This document shows positions 25,639-30,484 of a stretch of 30,484 nt of DNA, one piece after another; position 1 is the stretch's first letter, and each line of letters opens with the position of its first letter. The stretch is from positions 1 through 30,484 of the forward strand of contig JAICLN010000002.1 of assembly GCA_025925615.1 (NCBI GenBank), in the 5' to 3' direction. The DNA is from Actinomycetospora sp. GTDB lineage: Bacteria > Actinomycetota > Actinomycetes > Mycobacteriales > Pseudonocardiaceae. The translations under genes were made by a program, and so were the position numbers. The notes beneath the pieces are model-generated. The model was not told the DNA's origin and made no database searches. It worked only from the letters and a program-made list of their open reading frames with translations.

Positions 25639-25659
25639 GCACGCCGATAGGGCGTCAGC
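25639..25659 (-). repeat. 21-nt stop-codon-spanning repeat, copy 3
   Basis: Identical over 21 nt to 6431-6451. On the minus strand it contains the TGA stop (25657-25655) of the restored ligase frame followed by CGCCCTATCGGCGTGC. Confidence 0.7.
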
Positions 25660-28233
25660 ACAAAATCCAGGTGTCCTTCGAGCCCCCACCGCGCGACGAG
25701 TTGACCACGAGGCTGTCGGCGGGCGCGACTCGCGTCAGGGGGGTCGGTAGGACACCGGGCTCCGGGCCGAGGACGACGAAGGCCCGCAGGTCCACCACGC
25801 GCGGCGCCAGCTCGGCGCCGGTGAAGGTGGGTGCGTGGAGACCCGGACGGTCTCCTGGGCGACGTAGCTCGCCGGGTTCGCCCGCAGGTCCGCGGCCGCC
25901 GCCTCCAGCTCGGCGGTGCCCGCGTTCGGACCGATGACGATCCCGGCCCCGCCGTAGCCGTCGACCGGCTTGAGGACCAGCTCGTCGAGGTGGGCGAGCA
26001 CGTACGCCTGCTGCTCGGGGTCGGCGCAGAACCAGGTCGTGACGTCGTCGAGCAGCGGCTTCTCGCCGAAGTAGTACTCGGTGAGCGCGCGGACGTGCGG
26101 GTAGACGGCCTTGTCGTCGACCAGCCCGTTGCCCGGGGCGTTGGCCATCGCGAACCGGCCGTCGCGCACCGCGGCCTGCAGCGGGTCGCGCAGCGTGCGC
26201 CCGTCGGCGTCGAGGGCGGCGAAGAGCTTCTCCTCGTCGATGCGCCGGTAGGCCACGTCGATTCGCCGCCCGGACACGCCGACGGTGATCGTGCCGTCGT
26301 CGGTGATCCGCAACCCCGAGGGCTCCAGCAGCGGGACCCCCATCTCCTCGGCGAGCATCGCGTGCTCGAAGTAGGCCGAGTCCTGCGGACCCTCGGTCAG
26401 CACGACGAGGCCCGGCTCGTCGCCGGCCGCGGGCGGGGCGCAGGACAGCAGCGCGGCGCGCAGCATTGCGGGGCCCTCGTCGGGGTCGTCGACGCCCTCG
26501 GGGGCCTGCAGCTCGGGCAGGACGCTGCGGACCACGCGGCGGTCGGCCATGGCGTAGGCGATGCCCGAGGGGATGCGCAGGTTGTCCTCGAGGACCTTCC
26601 AGTGGCCCTCGCCGTCGCAGACCAGGTCGAGGCCCGAGACCAGCGACCGCGTCGCGTCCGCGGGCACCATCGTCGACGCCTCGCCCTCGCCGGGCAGCCA
26701 GCGCAGCGCCTGATGCGGCAGGACCCCGTCCCGCAGGCAGGCCCGCTCGCCGTGCAGGTCGTGCAGCAGCGTCTCGAGGGTGCGGGCGCGCTGGACGAGG
26801 CCCGCGGAGAGCGCCTCCCAGTCCGGTCGCGTGATCAGGCGCGGGACGAGGTCGAGCGGGAAGAGGCGCTCGGGGTCGTCGGGCTGGGGGAAGAACATCG
26901 AGCGCGCCCGCTGCTCGGCGTCGCGTCTCTTCTCGTGGGCGAGCAGCCCGCCGGGGCCGATCCGCTCGAGGTTCGTGACGAGCCAGGCGTAGGTCGGGCG
27001 GACGTGCCCGGTCTCGTCGACGGCCTCGTCGTACGACGGCGGCCGGTAGTCGCGGAGCAGGACCGGCGCCGGCCTCGCGGGGGTCGGGAGCTGCTCGACC
27101 ACCGGCTCGTCGGGCGCCCCGCGGGTCTCCGCGACCAGCATGTCGACGACGCCCTCGAGGCCCCCGCCGCGGTTGGCCCGCCGGCGCTGGCGGGCCGCGG
27201 AGCTGCCGCGGGCAAGCGCATCGAGGGCGAGGGCGGAGACCTCGTCCCAGTCGCCCGCGTCCTCGAGGTCGTCGCGCAGGTGGTCGAGCATCAGCCGGAT
27301 CGCCCGCGACGGCGGTACGAGCTCGCGCCCCGTGACGTCGACGAGGTCGCCCTCGAGGCCGGAGCGGGCCGCACGCCAGCTCGCCGCGCGCAGCAGTTCG
27401 GGCCGGTACTGGGGTTGCGGCCGGCCCTGGGTGTGCGCCCGGACGCCGTGCACGACCAACGCGCGGGCGAGGCCGGCCAGGAGCACGACGCCGTCGACGG
27501 TGGGGGAGGCGTCGCAGATCCGCACCTCGACGGTCTTCTGGTGCGCCGAGGGACGCATGTCGAAGGAGACCATCTCGGGGTCGGACATCGTCCCGGAACG
27601 CACCAGGTCCTCGATCAGGGCGTCGTAGTCGGCGGCGTCGCGCAGCGGGGCGGGCGGGCCGGCGGTGGGCCAGCGGTGCCACGCGAGCGTGCGGGAGCTG
27701 GCGTACCCGGTGTCCTCGCCCTTCCAGAACGGGCTGGACGCCGAGAGCGCGAGCAGGACCGGCAGCCACGGAGCGGAGTGCGCCATGACCGCGACGGCGG
27801 CGTCGCGGTCCGGGACGTCGACGTGGACCTGCGAGCCGCAGATCTGCTGGGAGAAGGCGAGCATCTGGTACTCGTCGCGCATCCGCTCGTACCGCGGGGA
27901 GGCGGTGATGCCGTCGGCGGCGCTGTCGACCAGGGGCACGCTTCCGGTCCCGACGATGCCGAGCCCGCGCTCCCGGGCCATCGTCGAGAGCGTGCTGCGC
28001 AGCGACAGGAGATCCGCGCGCAGGTCGGTGAGGCTCGCCGTCGGGTCGGAGTTGGTCTCGATGATGGACGGCTTGAGCTCCGCGGCGAACGCGTCCGCGT
28101 CCAGGGCCGCGAGCTCGTCGAGGAGCTCGGGCACCCGCGGCACGGCGCTGCGCGTCCCGAGGTCGACGAGGTGGAACTCCTCCTCGACCCCGAGGACGAC
28201 GTCCCGGGCGGCGGCGATCCCGTCATCCACCAT
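25655..28233 (-). pseudogene. GCS2-type carboxylate-amine ligase fused to circularly permuted ATP-grasp ligase, with a frameshift
   Basis: A fusion of two ligases. Residues 1-~370 are a GCS2/YbdK glutamate-cysteine-ligase-like domain ([34 protein letters not shown]). Residues ~385-859 are a circularly permuted ATP-grasp domain (DUF404/407 type: [46 protein letters not shown]). Each half makes an amide bond from a carboxylate and an amine with ATP. The frame breaks after His801: as read, it runs 31 foreign residues to a stop at 25735. Adding one C in the CCC run (plus-strand GGG 25829-25831) restores [10 protein letters not shown] and the conserved end [12 protein letters not shown], for 859 aa. 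Every other part is intact, so this is either a sequencing or assembly error or a very recent mutation. ATG at 28233 has no ribosome-binding site; TAGCGT lies 6 nt upstream. It heads the asnO-S9 operon. Confidence 0.85.
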
Positions 28234-28239
28234 GGGTGC

Positions 28240-28245
28240 ACGCTA
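28240..28245 (-). promoter_or_regulatory. Leaderless-type -10 box of the ligase operon
   Basis: On the minus strand TAGCGT (TANNNT) ends 6 nt before the ATG at 28233, which lacks a Shine-Dalgarno. No good -35 is visible. The 121-bp divergent region (28234-28354) also has to hold the rpiB promoter; GACACT at 28341-28346, 8 nt before that GTG, is a candidate. Confidence 0.4.
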
Positions 28246-28354
28246 GGGGGGCCGTGTCACGGGCATGTTTCCCGACCGGGGATCCGTGAGCCGTGTGGCG
28301 TTCGCGACGAGCCGAGCGTGCTGCGCGGGCACCGACCTGGGACACTCCGCCCTC

Positions 28355-28807
28355 GTGCGCGTCTACCTCGGCTCCGACCACGCCGGCTTCGAGCTGAAGG
28401 CCCACCTGCTGGGCGAGCTCCGCAGCGACGGCCACGAGGTCGTCGACGTGGGCCCGGAGGCCTACGACGCCGACGACGACTACCCGCCCTTCTGCACCGC
28501 GACCGGCGAGCGGACCGTCGCCGACCCGGGGAGCCTCGGCGTCGTCATCGGGGGCTCCGGCAACGGCGAGCAGATCGCGGCGAACAAGGTGCGCGGCTGC
28601 CGGGCGGCCCTGGCCTGGAGCGTCGAGACCGCGGAGCTCGCCCGGCGGCACAACAACGCGCAGATCGTCGCCGTCGGCGCGCGCATGCACACCCCGGAGG
28701 AGGCGACGTCCTTCGTCCGGACGTTCCTGGCGACGGCGTTCGAGGGCGGCCGCCACCAGCGCCGGATCGACATGCTCGACCGGTACGAGCGCGGCGAGCC
28801 GATGTGA
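28355..28807 (+). CDS. rpiB: Ribose-5-phosphate isomerase B
   Basis: A 150-aa cytoplasmic enzyme of the pentose phosphate pathway, interconverting ribose-5-phosphate and ribulose-5-phosphate. Motifs: YLGSDHAGFELK at the N-terminus, GGSGNGEQIAANKVRG with Ser68 in the place held by cysteine in many RpiB proteins (the actinobacterial form uses serine), and HNNAQIVAVGARMH. I chose the GTG at 28355 because the family begins M-R-V-Y-L-G; the open frame upstream adds 30 unrelated residues. No ribosome-binding site is visible, so a leaderless start is likely. It ends 9 nt before the glycosylase gene, which is probably co-transcribed. Matches Rv2465c. Confidence 0.93.
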   Translation: MRVYLGSDHAGFELKAHLLGELRSDGHEVVDVGPEAYDADDDYPPFCTATGERTVADPGSLGVVIGGSGNGEQIAANKVRGCRAALAWSVETAELARRHNNAQIVAVGARMHTPEEATSFVRTFLATAFEGGRHQRRIDMLDRYERGEPM

Positions 28808-28816
28808 GCGGCCCAC

Positions 28817-29659
28817 GTGCCTGAAGGGCACACCATCCGCCGCCTCGCGCGCACGCACGGACGGCGCTTCCGGGGCCACGAGGTCGGGGTGAGCTCCCCG
28901 CAGGGCCGCTTCACCGCGGGCGCCGAGCTGGTCGACGGGCGGGTGCTGCGCGCGGTCGACGCCCACGGCAAGCACCTCTTCCACGTCTACGAGCCCGACC
29001 TCGTCGTCCACGTCCACCTCGGCCTGTACGGGAAGTTCTCGCTGATCCCGATCCCGGAGGACGGCGTCCCGGCGCCGGTCGGGCAGGTCCGGATGCGGAT
29101 GGTCGGGAGAACCCACTACGCCGACCTGCGCGGGGCGACGGCGTGCGAGGTCCTCACCGAGGGCGAGGTCGCGGCGGTCCACGAGCGCCTGGGCGCCGAC
29201 CCGCTGCGCCGCGACGCGGACCCGGAGCAGGCCTGGCGACGCGTCTCCCGGTCCCGCTCGCCGATCGCGACGCTGCTCATGGACCAGTCGGTGATCGCCG
29301 GGGTCGGCAACGTCTACCGCGCCGAGGTGCTGTTCCGGCACGGGCTCGACCCGCTGACGCCCGGCCGGGCGCTCGGCCGGGAGCGGTTCAACGCGGTGTG
29401 GGAGGACCTGGTCGACCTGCTCGCCGACGGGGTTCGGCGTGGCTCGATCGACACCCTGCGCCCGGAGCACGCGGACCTGCGCTGCGACCACCCCGGCCGC
29501 CGGCACGACCGCACCTGCGGCCGGCCCGTCTACGTCTACCGGCGCGCGGGGCTGCCGTGCCTGCTGTGCGGCACCGAGGTGGTCCGCCGGACCCACGCGG
29601 CCCGCAACCTGTTCTGGTGCCCGACCTGTCAGTCTGCGACGGGATCGGCGGTGCTATAA
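28817..29659 (+). CDS. nei: Fpg/Nei family DNA glycosylase/AP lyase (Nei1-like)
   Basis: A 280-aa base-excision-repair enzyme that removes oxidised bases and nicks the abasic site. The N-terminal PEGHT gives the catalytic Pro2 and Glu3; Lys52 (AHGKHLF) is the conserved lysine; VIAGVGNVYRAEVLF is the helix-two-turn-helix segment; and the C-terminal zinc finger is CLLCGTE...FWCPTCQ. PEGHT rather than PELPE points to Nei over Fpg (MutM). The GTG start lies 9 nt after rpiB. It corresponds to Rv2464c, reported as Nei1. Of the M. tuberculosis block, this is the last gene recognisable in the window. Confidence 0.93.
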   Translation: MPEGHTIRRLARTHGRRFRGHEVGVSSPQGRFTAGAELVDGRVLRAVDAHGKHLFHVYEPDLVVHVHLGLYGKFSLIPIPEDGVPAPVGQVRMRMVGRTHYADLRGATACEVLTEGEVAAVHERLGADPLRRDADPEQAWRRVSRSRSPIATLLMDQSVIAGVGNVYRAEVLFRHGLDPLTPGRALGRERFNAVWEDLVDLLADGVRRGSIDTLRPEHADLRCDHPGRRHDRTCGRPVYVYRRAGLPCLLCGTEVVRRTHAARNLFWCPTCQSATGSAVL

Positions 29660-29702
29660 CGAACAGGTCACTCATCCGGGTGACGAGTGAGGGGGGCAGT
29701 CG

Positions 29703-30484
29703 GTGCGTTCCGTGATCCTGCTGCGTTCGCGCCCGGGGCGGCCCTGGTGGCAGCTCACCACCCGCCCGACGACGGCGGCCGTGCTCGGCCTGGTCTCCCT
29801 GGCAGCGGTCGGCGTGCAGCTCGCGCTGCTCTCCTCGCCCCCGCCCTGGTACCAGCTCGCGGTGGCGGGGTTCTGGGCGGTCGTCGGCATCGCCTTCCTC
29901 GCCTCCGCGGCGGGGACCCGGACACGCCTCCGGCGGGCCGCGGCCGAGGCCCGCCGCCGCGTGCCGGTCGAGGTGATGCCGTTCGTCCCCGTGCCGGTCC
30001 GGCCCGCGCGGCCACGGCGGCGGGACGACGCGGCGCGTGAGGACGCCTCCCGCGAGGGCCCCTCCCGCGAGGACCCCTCCCGCAAGGACCCCTCCCGCGA
30101 GGACGGCAGAGAGGCGGAGACCGGCGCGCCGACCGACGACCTCGCCGATGCCGTCCGGACCGCCGTCAACCCCGTCGTGACGGCCGTGGTGCCGGCACCC
30201 GCCGCCGTGGCGGCACCGGCGACCTCGACGCTGAGCGGCGGGCTCGGCGTGGCCGCCCGCCTCGCCGCGGCGGACCTCGCCCGTCCGTCGGGGCCGACTC
30301 CCGGCGCGGGCTCGCGGCCCACCCCGGACCCGGGCGAGCCGACCACGCGGCTGCCGCGCGAGCCCGAGACTCCGGCCCCGTTCGGCTCGAACACGACGCG
30401 GAACCGCCACGCGGTGCGGGCCGTCCACTCGGCCGAGTTCGCGGCCCACGCGCTCGAGGAGGAGTCCGAGCGGGTCCGCGCCGA
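29703..30484 (+). CDS. Membrane protein with repetitive linker, truncated by the window end
   Basis: The frame opened by the GTG at 29703 stays open to the last base (260 codons seen, no stop). GAGGGGGG about 6 nt upstream is a good ribosome-binding site. Two hydrophobic helices lie at about residues 24-43 (TAAVLGLVSLAAVGVQLALL) and 51-70 (YQLAVAGFWAVVGIAFLASAA). Then comes a basic stretch and four 15-nt repeats at 30039-30104 coding for (E/K)D(A/P)SR-type units, followed by a long Ala/Pro-rich, probably disordered region. I do not recognise the family. The 43-bp gap after nei contains TATAAC (29655-29660) and a possible stem GTCAC/GTGAC. Confidence 0.7.
   Translation, partial: MRSVILLRSRPGRPWWQLTTRPTTAAVLGLVSLAAVGVQLALLSSPPPWYQLAVAGFWAVVGIAFLASAAGTRTRLRRAAAEARRRVPVEVMPFVPVPVRPARPRRRDDAAREDASREGPSREDPSRKDPSREDGREAETGAPTDDLADAVRTAVNPVVTAVVPAPAAVAAPATSTLSGGLGVAARLAAADLARPSGPTPGAGSRPTPDPGEPTTRLPREPETPAPFGSNTTRNRHAVRAVHSAEFAAHALEEESERVRA

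Noticed and set aside
25655..25836. Programmed ribosomal frameshift in the ATP-grasp gene
   Set aside because: No slippery heptamer or suitable downstream structure is seen at the C run, and the family normally needs no shift. A missing base is simpler.
22857..28824. Very long plus-strand frames (1026 and 997 codons) across the S9-asnO-ligase operon
   Set aside because: They cross several real minus-strand genes and their gaps, lack any motif, and arise from the GC bias of third codon positions.

Overview
The window is about 30.5 kb of very GC-rich chromosomal DNA with actinobacterial features: GTG starts, leaderless-type promoters, a mycothiol-dependent reductase homologue, a group II truncated haemoglobin and the small aa3-oxidase subunit CtaJ. 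The gene order points to the mycobacteria/Pseudonocardiaceae side of the phylum; the family is inferred and the genus cannot be fixed from sequence reading alone. The window opens inside the 3' end of a 5S rRNA, so it lies just downstream of an rRNA operon.

Layout. (1) 1-265: 5S rRNA tail, its terminator and the gdh leader. (2) 266-6411 (+): giant NAD-glutamate dehydrogenase, hot-dog thioesterase, conserved hypothetical. (3) 6447-8720 (-): MscS-type channel, truncated haemoglobin GlbO, dienelactone hydrolase. (4) 8877-11948 (+): HNH nuclease, amidase, CtaJ, DUF5130-type protein, ending at a 40-bp perfect palindrome. (5) 12019-14601 (-): aminopeptidase N, divergent from (6) a Rv2466c-type reductase at 14691-15308 (+) preceded by a SigH/SigR-type promoter. 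(7) 15324-17357 (-): SRPBCC protein and membrane-anchored M28 peptidase. (8) 17464-21532 (+): aldehyde dehydrogenase, secreted DUF1996 protein and a membrane protein. (9) 21546-21792: three 93-bp tandem repeats. (10) 28233-21854 (-): a cassette of GCS2/circularly permuted ATP-grasp ligase (frameshifted near its end), AsnO-like amidotransferase and S9 peptidase. (11) 28355-30484 (+): RpiB, Nei-type glycosylase and a truncated membrane protein.

From memory of the M. tuberculosis H37Rv map, blocks 2, 4, 5, 6 and 11 plus glbO follow the order and relative orientation of Rv2476c-Rv2464c (gdh, Rv2475c, Rv2474c, glbO, Rv2469c, Rv2468A, Rv2468c, pepN, Rv2466c, rpiB, Rv2464c). Against that backbone the dienelactone hydrolase, MscS and amidase genes are extra, and the roughly 13 kb between the Rv2466c homologue and rpiB is one large block of accessory genes. 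The most interesting part of it is the ligase-amidotransferase-peptidase cassette. It resembles the N-acetylglutaminylglutamine amide (NAGGN) osmolyte system but carries a different ligase and a different peptidase, so it may make a related amidated small peptide.
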